From Marinobacter caseinilyticus (lineage in GTDB: Bacteria; Pseudomonadota; Gammaproteobacteria; Pseudomonadales; Oleiphilaceae), in NCBI RefSeq assembly GCF_011074955.1, contig NZ_WUQJ01000036.1, positions 1-64,000 of the forward strand: a stretch of 64,000 bases of DNA. The letters run 5' to 3'. Under the pieces are notes generated by a model. It made no database searches. It saw only the letters and a program-made list of their open reading frames with translations, and was not told the origin of the DNA. Shown here piece after piece: positions 1-13,000 of this stretch (position 1 is its first letter; the number at the start of each line of letters is the position of its first letter). The position numbers and the translations under genes were made by a program.

Positions 1-20
1 CGGCCTTTTGGCGGGCCATA

Positions 21-54
21 AAAAAACCCCAGCAGGGTAAGCTGCTGGGGTTTT
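21..54 (-). terminator. Intrinsic terminator of the rRNA operon
   Basis: Read on the minus strand, an 11-bp stem (AACCCCAGCAG paired with CTGCTGGGGTT) with a short loop is followed by a run of T residues. It lies just past the 5S gene, where an rRNA operon terminator is expected. Confidence 0.9.
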
Positions 55-66
55 GGGTATTAAGAG

Positions 67-180
67 TCTGACGATGACCTACTCTCACATGGGCAATGCC
101 ACACTACCATCGGCGCTGATCTGTTTCACTGCTGAGTTCGGTATGGGATCAGGTGGTTCCAAATCGCTATAGTCGTCAGA
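67..180 (-). rRNA. rrf: 5S ribosomal RNA
   Basis: The minus strand carries a typical 5S sequence, including the conserved block GAACTCAGCAGTGAAAC and complementary termini (TCTGACGA at the 5' end, TCGTCAGA at the 3' end). It is the last gene of the operon, about 85 bases after 23S and just before the terminator. The ends were set from the terminal helix and may be off by one or two bases. Confidence 0.95.
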
Positions 181-263
181 CAAAACGTTTGATCACTGGT
201 TGGGACAAGATTGAATTCTTGATAACGACCGTTGCGGTATCCGCAATTGTCTTGGGTGTTATA

Positions 264-3162
<2,899 letters not shown>

Positions 3163-3346
3163 ACCCCAAGACAACTGTTCTCTCATCCACCTACCCGAAG
3201 GCGCAGCAAATTCAAGATCAGTCGCAGGTGTTATACACAACACTTCAACGACAACACCGGATAACGCTTGATCGTTATCAATTGAGATGAATCCATTTCG
3301 GAGATAATGAAATGAATCCTCTCGGATGTTTCAATCTTGTCCACAT

Positions 3347-3358
3347 TGTTAAAGAGCA
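3347..3358 (-). promoter_or_regulatory. boxA antitermination site in the 16S-23S spacer
   Basis: The minus strand reads TGCTCTTTAACA, which matches the classical boxA of rRNA operons (bound by NusB/NusE). It lies between tRNA-Ala and the 23S processing stem, the usual place for the spacer boxA. The rest of the 3176-3495 spacer shows no gene. Confidence 0.8.
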
Positions 3359-3495
3359 TGTCTGACCAGTGATCAGAAAGAAGGCCTTCAGCGGTAACAA
3401 TTCACTCTGTCACACTACTGAAAATCTTGTTTCTGTACACTGACACTTCCCAGGGGGAACGTGTTCAGGTATTCGCTTGGGTGTTTCAGGCGTTT

Positions 3496-3571
3496 TGGTG
3501 GAGCTAAGCGGGATCGAACCGCTGACCTCCTGCGTGCAAGGCAGGCGCTCTCCCAGCTGAGCTATAGCCCC
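3496..3571 (-). tRNA. tRNA-Ala (anticodon TGC)
   Basis: A 76-nt cloverleaf on the minus strand: acceptor GGGGCTA pairs with TAGCTCC, the anticodon stem CCTGC/GCAGG encloses loop CTTGCAC, and the T-loop is GGTTCGATCC. CCA is encoded. It is the second tRNA of the Ile-Ala pair in the 16S-23S spacer. Confidence 0.97.
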
Positions 3572-3808
3572 GTCTGCTTGCACAGTGCCTGTTACTCGTC
3601 GTTGCAGCGTTCGTTCGCTTCCGTCATGATCCCTCGAGGATCACGCCTTCTCTCACTCTCACTGCGCCTAGATTAACAAACCCTGTTCGGCGCATCCGCG
3701 TTCGTCTGTCAACCAGAATCGAACCCGGAAATCGTTCAGATCAAGACATCGGATGGTGCCGCATAGCCTGCTATGCAAGTCATTCGATAACGCCGAGCTG
3801 GACGATTT

Positions 3809-3885
<77 letters not shown>

Positions 3886-3993
3886 GGTTTTGCTTGCGCA
3901 AGACAAGCCAAGTCGGGCCTGAAAGACCCTTTGCTCTCTTTTCCGCTGATCAAGTAATTCGTGTGGGCTCTGACCGAAATATTCGGCTTCGTT

Positions 3994-5534
<1,541 letters not shown>

Positions 5535-5661
5535 AAATCATACTGCAATCCGAAGATCGCGATTCTTGCTCAAGACAAAACTCAATGTTCGACGAGTCGC
5601 TGTCTTGATATTTCTTGCCGAAATACCTCAGCCAGCGCCCACACGAATTACTTGATCAACT

Positions 5662-5673
5662 TTTTAAAGAGCG
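5662..5673 (-). promoter_or_regulatory. boxA-like site in the 16S leader
   Basis: The minus strand reads CGCTCTTTAAAA, close to boxA (TGCTCTTTAACA). It lies between promoter P2 and the 16S processing stem, as expected for the leader antitermination site of an rRNA operon. Confidence 0.65.
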
Positions 5674-5698
5674 GGGCGTTTGCCCAATCGAGGTGCGC

Positions 5699-5726
5699 AT
5701 TCTACAGCGTTTCCCGACCTTGTCAA
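5699..5726 (-). promoter_or_regulatory. rRNA operon promoter P2
   Basis: On the minus strand a perfect -35 TTGACA (5721-5726) and a -10 TAGAAT (5699-5704) are separated by 16 bp. A GC-rich discriminator (GCGCACC) follows, typical of stringently controlled rRNA promoters. The upstream DNA is AT-rich, consistent with an UP element. It lies about 165 bp before 16S. Confidence 0.85.
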
Positions 5727-5820
5727 CCGCTAATTTGAATCTCTTAAACATCAATCAATTCAAGCGGTTAAACATCCCCTGAGGCCGGCCCGCTGGCCCT
5801 GTCCCTCAAGCGAGATGCGC

Positions 5821-5848
5821 ATTCTACAGACCTTGGCCGCCGTGTCAA
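5821..5848 (-). promoter_or_regulatory. rRNA operon promoter P1
   Basis: On the minus strand TTGACA (5843-5848) and TAGAAT (5821-5826) have a 16-bp spacer and a GCGCATC discriminator. It is nearly a copy of P2, 122 bp upstream. An A/T-rich tract immediately upstream could be an UP element. The gene-free stretch 5535-5929 holds the two promoters, boxA and one arm of the 16S processing stem; I see nothing else in it. Confidence 0.85.
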
Positions 5849-5929
5849 CGCGGTTTGGTAAAAAACCCAAAATAAACCAAAACTGCTCACTATGCGATCA
5901 CTTTATGAACAATTTAAGCTGCGAAAACG

Positions 5930-7111
5930 CTATAACGTCACTTTAATGGCCGCCGCGGCGTCAACCGCTCGCTTACGGGCTGCCTCAACCGTGACCCCCG
6001 TTGCCAGCGCCACGCCCATCCGACGCCGACCCGAAAGCCCAGGCTTTCCGAATAGCCTAAGTTGAGTATCGGGTTCAGCCAGTGCTTTTTCAAGCCCACT
6101 GAACGAGGGCTGATTGGATTCACCTTCCGGAAGCACTACTGCGGAGGCTGATGGCCCCCGCTGTTCAATAGAAGGAACAGGAAGCCCCAAAATCGCCCTC
6201 GCATGTAAGGCAAACTCCGACAGGTCTTGAGACACCAGTGTCACCAGTCCGGTATCGTGGGGCCTGGGAGATACTTCGGAAAAGTAGACATCATCCCCCT
6301 TAATGAACAACTCCACCCCGTAAACGCCAAAGCCACCTAAATTTTCGGTCACCGCTCCCGCGATTTCCTTTGAGCGCTCAAGAGCTTTCGGGCTCATCAC
6401 CTGCGGCTGCCAGGATTCACGATAGTCACCGCCCTCTTGCCTATGGCCTATTGGCTCACAATACGACACACCACCTGTATGGCGAACGGTTAACAGGGTA
6501 ATTTCATAATCGAAATCGACAAACCCTTCCACAATGACACGCCCTTTGCCTGCGCGCCCGCCGCTCTGAGCGTATTCCCACGCGGCTTCCGCCTCAGCCA
6601 GGGTCTTGACCGTCGATTGCCCTTTGCCCGACGAACTCATTACCGGTTTAACAACACACGGCACTCCGACCTCGTGTACCGCCCGGAGATACGCCGGCAG
6701 TGAGTCGGCAAAGCGATAGGGGGACGTTGGCAGCCCCAGGTCTTCGCCCGCCAGCCGACGAATGCCTTCACGATTCATCGTTAGATTGACCGCTCGGGCC
6801 GTTGGGATCACACGGACACCTTCCGCTTCCAGGCGAACCAACTCAGGTGTTGCAATCGCTTCAATCTCCGGCACCACCAAATGAGGGCGCTCAAGCTCGA
6901 TCAGGCGCCTGAGGGCGCTGGCATCCAACATATCTATGACGTGACTACGATGCGCCACCTGCATTGCGGGCGCATGGTCGTATCGATCAACCGCAATCAC
7001 CTCCACACCCAACCGCTGAAGCTCGATAGCAACTTCTTTCCCCAACTCTCCTGCTCCACACAGCAGGACTCTATAGGCATTCTCTTTTAGCGGCGTACCG
7101 ATACTGACCAT
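5930..7111 (-). CDS. purT: Formate-dependent phosphoribosylglycinamide formyltransferase (PurT)
   Basis: PurT makes formyl-GAR from GAR, formate and ATP in step 3 of purine synthesis, bypassing folate-dependent PurN. The 393-residue product has the family length: an N-terminal dinucleotide-like fold (LLCGAGELGKEVAIELQ) and an ATP-grasp core with the loop SSSGKGQST and the metal-binding stretch FSEVSPRPHDTG near residue 280. The ATG at 7111 gives the full N-terminus. It stands alone, with its stop about 80 bp upstream of rRNA promoter P1 on the same strand and no clear terminator between. purL lies 3 kb away. Identification is secure. Confidence 0.97.
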   Translation of the reverse strand: MVSIGTPLKENAYRVLLCGAGELGKEVAIELQRLGVEVIAVDRYDHAPAMQVAHRSHVIDMLDASALRRLIELERPHLVVPEIEAIATPELVRLEAEGVRVIPTARAVNLTMNREGIRRLAGEDLGLPTSPYRFADSLPAYLRAVHEVGVPCVVKPVMSSSGKGQSTVKTLAEAEAAWEYAQSGGRAGKGRVIVEGFVDFDYEITLLTVRHTGGVSYCEPIGHRQEGGDYRESWQPQVMSPKALERSKEIAGAVTENLGGFGVYGVELFIKGDDVYFSEVSPRPHDTGLVTLVSQDLSEFALHARAILGLPVPSIEQRGPSASAVVLPEGESNQPSFSGLEKALAEPDTQLRLFGKPGLSGRRRMGVALATGVTVEAARKRAVDAAAAIKVTL

Positions 7112-7143
7112 AAGGTGTCTCGTCCAAAAATGATTTCCAAGGC

Positions 7144-7326
7144 TTACAATGCGATTTGAGCCTCTCTTTCTGCCACCTTCCGCAGGACATCGAGGCGCTC
7201 TTCATTGGTCATCTGGGTCCAGTACATGATTTCATCACCGGTGCGCTGGCAACCAATACACACATCCGACTCGTCCAGTGCGCATACGCTGATGCACGGC
7301 GAACGAACTTTATCGCCTGCACTCAT
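7144..7326 (-). CDS. DUF1289 family small cysteine-rich protein
   Basis: A 60-residue protein with the DUF1289 cysteine pattern: C11-x3-C15-x7-C23-x2-C26 followed by the EIMYWTQMTNEER segment. The cysteines probably bind a metal or Fe-S cluster, but the function is not established. Its ATG overlaps the stop of the upstream gamma-carbonic-anhydrase gene by 4 bases (ATGA), so the two are likely translationally coupled. Confidence 0.85.
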   Translation of the reverse strand: MSAGDKVRSPCISVCALDESDVCIGCQRTGDEIMYWTQMTNEERLDVLRKVAEREAQIAL

Positions 7327-7856
7327 GGCTTGGCCTGAACAGGCTGCAGTGACTTGAGATATCTCGCAGCATTCTGAACGTAGTGAGCCGCGCTGAGCTC
7401 CAGCATCTGCCTCTGATTGTCATTTAACTCGCGCTTGACCTTGCCTGGCGATCCTATGACCAATGAGCCATCAGGAACCACCATACCTTCAGGGATCAGG
7501 GTGTTGGCGCCGATCAAACAATGTTTCCCGATTTTTGCTCCGTTGAGTACTACTGCATTGATACCAATCAGCGAATAATCTCCAATTTCACAACCGTGCA
7601 ACATGGCCTTATGCCCCACCGTGACGCCACGTCCGAGCGTCAGTTTCACGCCGGCATCGGTGTGGAGCACAGCTCCGTCCTGAACGTTGCTCTCAGGGCC
7701 GATAGTAATCAGGTCGTTATCACCTCGAATGACCACGTTGAACCAAACACTGGACCTGTCGTCCAGCACTACGCCGCCAATCACTGTCGCGTTATCCGCA
7801 ATAAAATGCTGCCCGCCGCGAAACTCCGGCGTTCGGTCATCAATCTGAAAAATCAT
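7323..7856 (-). CDS. Gamma carbonic anhydrase family protein (YrdA/CaiE-like)
   Basis: A 177-residue left-handed beta-helix protein. Repeated hexapeptides run through the middle (for example IGPESNVQDGAVLHTD and IGKHCLIGANTLIPEG). Candidate zinc-binding histidines are in VLHTDAG and VGHKAMLHGC, the positions used by gamma-class carbonic anhydrases. Many family members lack proven anhydrase activity, so the substrate is uncertain. I chose the ATG at 7856 because an AGAGG ribosome site lies 6 bases upstream and the conserved N-terminus begins there; upstream in-frame starts would run into the end of the next gene. Confidence 0.9.
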   Translation of the reverse strand: MIFQIDDRTPEFRGGQHFIADNATVIGGVVLDDRSSVWFNVVIRGDNDLITIGPESNVQDGAVLHTDAGVKLTLGRGVTVGHKAMLHGCEIGDYSLIGINAVVLNGAKIGKHCLIGANTLIPEGMVVPDGSLVIGSPGKVKRELNDNQRQMLELSAAHYVQNAARYLKSLQPVQAKP

Positions 7857-7866
7857 AGGGCGCCTC

Positions 7867-8445
7867 TTAACGTGGCTCAAGCAAATCGATTTTGGCATCG
7901 TACACGGCATTCAGGAAGTCGACCAGAATGACCGCAGACAAGCCCCATATCTGAAAACGCTGCCACCGATAACACGGCACATAAAACGTGTGATTTAAAA
8001 AACTCAGGGCATCGGTGCGTTCACGCTTGTCCTCAAGAAAGAAATCGATGGGAACGTTGAAGATACTCTCAATTTCAGCAGGGTTTGGTGTAAGGGGATA
8101 CTGATCGGGAACCACACCCACGTAGGGTGTTACCAGGATGCCGTAACGGGACATGACCTGACTGAGCGGCGCTATCACCTCCACTTCTTTGGGCGGCAAG
8201 CCGATTTCTTCATGGCTTTCCCGCAAGGCTGTTGCTTCCAGGGAGGCATCGCTGGCGTCGCGTCGCCCGCCGGGGAACGACACCTGCCCCCGATGCGTCG
8301 ATAAATTATCGGAGCGCAGTGTAAAGATGATTTCCGGTCTTTGATGATTGTCAGTGACTGGCACCAACACTCCAGCTTCCGGGTAATCCAGCGCAAGCTG
8401 CCGGGGTGCATAACCGGCAAGCCGCTCCATGAGCAAATTACGCAA
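7867..8445 (-). CDS. Nudix hydrolase, CoA pyrophosphatase type (NudL-like)
   Basis: Predicted to hydrolyse CoA and CoA derivatives to phosphopantetheine and 3',5'-ADP. The 192-residue product has the NudL/UPF0035 signature HRGQVSFPGGRRD followed by the Nudix helix ALRESHEEIGL around residues 75-100. A TTG start at 8445 is preferred because AAGGAG lies 7 bases upstream; the first ATG (8430) is too far from that site. It is the first gene of a minus-strand run followed by the carbonic anhydrase homologue (10-bp gap) and DUF1289, and is divergent from a second Nudix gene. Confidence 0.88.
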   Translation of the reverse strand: MRNLLMERLAGYAPRQLALDYPEAGVLVPVTDNHQRPEIIFTLRSDNLSTHRGQVSFPGGRRDASDASLEATALRESHEEIGLPPKEVEVIAPLSQVMSRYGILVTPYVGVVPDQYPLTPNPAEIESIFNVPIDFFLEDKRERTDALSFLNHTFYVPCYRWQRFQIWGLSAVILVDFLNAVYDAKIDLLEPR

Positions 8446-8547
8446 ACCAGTACTCCTTGCTTTGAATTTGATATGAGTGAGACACCGAGCACCGAGATGG
8501 CTAAACTAACCGGAGCAATTGACTCTTTCCAGTATACGGGGGATTTC

Positions 8548-9096
8548 ATGAAATATTGCAGTTCGTGTGGCCAGCCTGTCGAGCAGCGAATACCGTCAGG
8601 CGATAACAGACACCGGTTTGTCTGTCCTAGCTGCGATACGATTCACTATCAGAATCCCCGCATTGTTGCGGGTACCGTTCCAATATGGAATGGCAAGGTA
8701 TTGCTTTGTCGTCGTGCTATCGAACCCCGATACGGATTCTGGACGCTGCCAGCCGGCTTTATGGAAAACGCCGAAACCACGGTGGAAGCCGCAGAACGCG
8801 AAACGCTTGAAGAAGCCCTTGCGACAGTCACAATTGAAGATCTCTACACGATTATTCATGTGCCCCATATTGATCAAGTACACATGTTTTACCGTGCGAC
8901 ACTGAAAACCGGCTCATTCGGCGCCGGTGAAGAATCCCTGGAGACCGAGCTGTTCGCTCTCGACAATATTCCCTGGGACGAGCTTTCGTTCCCGACAGTG
9001 CGACGAACGCTTGAGCTTTTCGTCGAAGATTTTCAAAAAAACACCTTTCCCATCCGAATCAGCGATATTCGCTACGGCCTTGAAAAAGCCGTGTGA
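8548..9096 (+). CDS. Zinc-ribbon Nudix hydrolase (NudC-like)
   Basis: A 182-residue protein with a four-cysteine zinc ribbon (C4, C7, C26, C29) and a Nudix box starting GFMENAETTVEAAERETLEEA. This architecture resembles the C-terminal half of NADH pyrophosphatase NudC, but it lacks the NudC N-terminal domain, so the substrate (a nucleoside diphosphate derivative) is uncertain. The ATG at 8548 follows a GGGGGA stretch and gives the canonical MKYCSSCG start. It is divergent from the NudL-like gene. Confidence 0.88.
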   Translation: MKYCSSCGQPVEQRIPSGDNRHRFVCPSCDTIHYQNPRIVAGTVPIWNGKVLLCRRAIEPRYGFWTLPAGFMENAETTVEAAERETLEEALATVTIEDLYTIIHVPHIDQVHMFYRATLKTGSFGAGEESLETELFALDNIPWDELSFPTVRRTLELFVEDFQKNTFPIRISDIRYGLEKAV

Positions 9097-9112
9097 TGGA
9101 AGACGTCTCTTA

Positions 9113-9424
9113 TTACAGGTCTTCCAGACGGTAAACATCGTAAGCTGGCTCTTCGTAGGGATGCGCCAGCTTCAAAGCCGTAACGGCACGCCGAATCACA
9201 TCATCGTCACAGACCAACTCAACTTTGTATTCGCTCACCGTTTCAAGACTTCCATGCTGACCGATATGGGGCTGACTGCCCTCCAGTGGTCGAAACTGCC
9301 CCTGCCCCAGACATTGCCATGCGCACGAGTCATAATCCCCTATTTGCCCCGCACCAACATGAAACAGAGCTTCCTTGGTACTCTCCAGATGGGTTTCTGG
9401 CACGAAATAGCTAAGCTTGTACAT
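9113..9424 (-). CDS. NIF3/YqfO-type C-terminal domain protein
   Basis: A 103-residue stand-alone version of the domain inserted in the NIF3/YqfO family, with the hallmark start YKLSYFVPETHLESTKEALFHVGAGQIGDYDSCAW and end HPYEEPAYDVYRLED. The fold resembles CutA/PII-like proteins; no reaction is established. A strong GGGGAGG ribosome site precedes the ATG. It is convergent with the NudC-like gene (16-bp gap). Confidence 0.88.
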   Translation of the reverse strand: MYKLSYFVPETHLESTKEALFHVGAGQIGDYDSCAWQCLGQGQFRPLEGSQPHIGQHGSLETVSEYKVELVCDDDVIRRAVTALKLAHPYEEPAYDVYRLEDL

Positions 9425-9937
9425 TGGTCAAACCTCCCCTTTGCTGATGCTTTCATTGTATTTCAGGCTATGCCAAAACCTATAAATTCATGGTGTACTC
9501 GGGGCTTAGGGAGTTACCCACAAAAACTGTGGATAACTCTGGGGAAAGAATTTGCGAACACCCTCTCAAGCCCCGTCATTACAGCCCAAACCTTAAATTG
9601 GCGACAAATTCGCCTAATAGGAATTATCTATATCTTTCAACAACTTAAAATATTAGATCAAAAGATGAACCAGCACCCAATGCTTTGGTTAAGGAACAAT
9701 CAGGCAAGCACCGAAAATGTGCATAAAAAACTCAAGTCAAGCCAAAAAGTTGAATTTACAAGTCGATTTTTCGTTGAATTTTGGCGCGATTATGTGATTG
9801 GCAGTGACGTTTTTTTGGTCTTCAGGGGAAATTTGTCACTCTGTTGATTTATGTGATACGTCGAGTAACAGGGCACGTTACCAAGTACTACGGCCAACGA
9901 AAAATACCCACTTCAACGTCTATCGTTCTCAGACATA
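9425..9937. other. AT-rich intergenic region
   Basis: This 513-bp gap between the NIF3-like gene and the purL terminator is visibly richer in A/T than its neighbours. I find no convincing gene. It contains an inverted pair of DnaA-box-like 9-mers near its left end (listed separately) and small hairpins such as GGCGA/TCGCC around 9600. A plus-strand reading frame crosses it but lacks a ribosome site and protein-like composition. Confidence 0.6.
9511..9539. promoter_or_regulatory. Inverted pair of DnaA-box-like sites
   Basis: TTACCCACA (9514-9522) and TGTGGATAA (9528-9536) face each other across 5 bp inside a longer imperfect palindrome. The second is the exact complement of the consensus DnaA box TTATCCACA; the first differs by one base. 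This is what the sequence shows; DnaA binding is inference. The palindrome has no T tract, so it is not an obvious terminator. Confidence 0.45.
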
Positions 9938-9989
9938 AAAAAGCCGGCCATCCTGTCCGGGTAAGCGGACAGGATGGCCGGCTTTTTTA
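9938..9989. terminator. Bidirectional intrinsic terminator after purL
   Basis: A perfect stem of about 17 bp (GCCGGCCATCCTGTCCG and its complement) is flanked by six A on the left and six T on the right, so it can terminate in both directions. It starts 14 bases past the purL stop and is most likely the purL terminator. Confidence 0.92.
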
Positions 9990-10002
9990 ATCCGTCTTCA
10001 GG

Positions 10003-13000
10003 TCACGACAAAGACCTCCGAGCGTTCCGGAACATCCTGAGCCATGGCCCATCGTCACCCCATCCCGCTGGGGACCAAGAGTGCTGGGCAGTGCGGAAGA
10101 CACGCTCCGGATGCGGCATCATGATGGTGACGCGACCATCCTGTGAGGTAACACCGGTCAGCCCCTCGGAGGAACCGTTCGGGTTGTAGGGGTATCGCTC
10201 TGTCACCCCGCCCCGATTGTCCACAAACCGCAAAGCCGCCAGCCCGGACTCCAGCAGTCGGCCAGCTGCAGCAGGGTTACCAAACTCAACCCGCCCCTCG
10301 CCATGTGCCACCGCGATCGGCATGCGAGACCCCGCCATACCATCTAAAAAGGCCGACGGTGATGGCTGCACTTCAACCATCACAAGACGTGATTCAAACT
10401 GCTCTGACTGGTTGCGAACAAATCGTGGCCAATGGTCGCTACCCGGGATCAACTCGTGCAAATTGGAGAGCATCTGACAGCCGTTGCACACACCCAGTGT
10501 CAGCGTGTCCTGGCGCTGGAAAAATTTCTCAAATTGCTCCCTGACTCGCGCATTGAAAAGCACCGATTTGGCCCACCCTTCACCGGCACCCAATACGTCA
10601 CCGTAGGAGAAACCGCCGCAGGCGACCATCGACTTAAAACTATCGAGTGTCACGCGTCCAGACAGCAAGTCGCTCATGTGGACATCGACCGCTTCAAATC
10701 CTGCGCGATCAAACGCTGCAGCCATCTCAACCTGACCATTCACGCCCTGCTCACGCAGCACTGCCACTTTCGGTCGCTGCCCGGTCGCGATGAACGGGGC
10801 CGCAACGTCGTCTGATACATCAAAGGTTAAAAATGCATGGAGACCTGGCTCATCGGCATCAAGGAGGTTATCAAACTCTTCCTGGGCGCAGTCGGCATTA
10901 TCCCTCAGCGATTGAACGCGGTAGCTGGTGGTTGACCAGAGACGCTGAAGATCGGTGCGCGATTCATCGATTGCGTAGGTATCACCAAAGGAAAACCGAA
11001 GGCGGTCTTCATCGTTCAGCGTGCCGATTACCGCTGCGTTCTCACCCAACCCTGCGGCTGACAATTGCTGCAACACAAACGGCACATCATCGCGGCGCAC
11101 CTGTATCACGGCGCCCAATTCCTCGTTGAATAGTTCACGGGGAAACTGGGTTGATTCCGATGCCAAACCATCAAGCTTGATATCAAGCCCTACACGACCG
11201 GCAAAGCTCATCTCGGCCAATGTTACAAACAACCCCCCGTCTGAGCGGTCGTGGTAGGCAAGCAGCTTGTTGTCTCCATTCAACCCCTGCACAACGGCAA
11301 AGAATGCCTTCATATCCTCAGGGTCATCCAGGTCGGGGGCAACTGCACCAACCTGGCCATAAACTTGCGCCAGGGCTGAGCCGCCAAGGCGGTTCTGACC
11401 AGCGGCCAGATCAATCAGGATTAGATCAGTCGGGCCACTGTCTCGACGAAGCTCCGGCGTCAACGTCTTACGCACATCAAGGACCGGAGCAAAGCCGCTG
11501 ATAACCAGGGATAGCGGAGCAGTCACGCTTTTCTGTTCACCACTGTCCTCTTCTTCCCAAACCGTTTTCATCGACATGGAATCCTTGCCGACCGGAATCG
11601 TAATACCCAACGCCGGGCACAATTCCATGCCCACCGCTTTGACGGTTTCATAGAGGTTTTCATCTTCTCCCGGATGGCCAGCTGCCGCCATCCAGTTTGC
11701 TGACAGCCGAATATCCGATAACTGGCCAATCTGGGCGGCGGCCAGATTGGTGATAGCTTCACCAACCGCCATGCGGCCTGACGCAGGCGCATCAATGGTG
11801 GCTACCGGGGTCCGCTCGCCCATGGCCATAGCTTCACCCGTGTAAACGTCAAAACTTGCAGCCGTCACCGCAACATCGCTCACTGGCACCTGCCAGGGAC
11901 CAACCATCTGGTCGCGCGCCACCAGCCCGGTGATCGTACGATCGCCAATGGTAATGAGGAAACCTTTACTTCCCACAGACGGTAACCGCAACACCCGCCG
12001 GACTGCGTCCTTTAAATCGATGAGTGTCGAGTCAAAAATCGGTTTCGTAAACGATGAACGTTGAATGGTGCGATGCATTCTGGGCGGTTTGCCAAACAGT
12101 ATATCCATTGGCATATCGACGGGACGATCATCAAAGTACGCATCACCAAGACTCAAGTGGTGGGCTTCCGTCGCTTCACCTACGACCGCATAGGGGCACC
12201 TTTCACGGCGACAGATTGCATCAAACTGGTCAAGATCCTCGGGCGTAACCGCGAGCACATAGCGCTCCTGGGATTCGTTGCACCAGATTTCCAGGGGCGA
12301 CATGCCGGGCTCGTCGTTCGGGATCTCACGCAGCTCGAATTTGCCACCACGCCCGCCGTCTTTAACCAGTTCGGGCATGGCGTTGGACAAACCACCTGCG
12401 CCAACGTCGTGAATAAAACAAATAGGACTGGCGTCACCCATCTGCCAGCACCGGTCAATCACTTCCTGGCAACGGCGTTCCATTTCGGGGTTTTCTCGTT
12501 GTACCGACGCAAAGTCCAGGTTTTCATTACTGGTACCCGAGTCCATGGACGACGCAGCACCACCTCCCAAACCAATCAGCATGGAAGGGCCGCCGAGCAC
12601 AATCAGTTTGGCGCCGACAGGAATCTCCCCCTTTTCCACGTGCTGAGGCCGGATGTTCCCCAGGCCACCAGCGATCATGATGGGCTTATGATACCCCCGC
12701 ACCTCATCGCCTGCCGGCCCGGCGACTTTCTCTTCAAAGGTTCGAAAATAGCCAGTCAGGTTGGGACGACCGAATTCGTTGTTAAACGACGCGCCACCAA
12801 TCGGCCCTTCAATCATTATGTCCAGAGCCGACGCAATACGGTCGGGTTTGCCATAGGCGCCCTCCCATGGCTGGGGGTCACCCGGCAGGTTCAGGTTAGA
12901 CACCGTAAACCCGCTCAGGCCAGCCTTGGGCTTTGAGCCTCGACCGGTTGCGCCTTCGTCACGAATTTCTCCGCCCGATCCGGTTGCGGAACCCGCATAG

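Noticed and set aside
9511..9539. Chromosomal replication origin
   Set aside because: Only two DnaA-like boxes are present and none of the usual origin neighbours (dnaA, dnaN, rpmH, mnmG) is in the window.
8927..9847. 306-codon plus-strand frame from the NudC-like gene into the AT-rich gap
   Set aside because: It overlaps the end of the Nudix gene out of frame and is antisense to the NIF3-like gene; no ribosome site and implausible composition in the AT-rich part.
12061..12936. 291-codon plus-strand frame opposite purL
   Set aside because: It is entirely antisense to conserved purL coding sequence and has no motifs.
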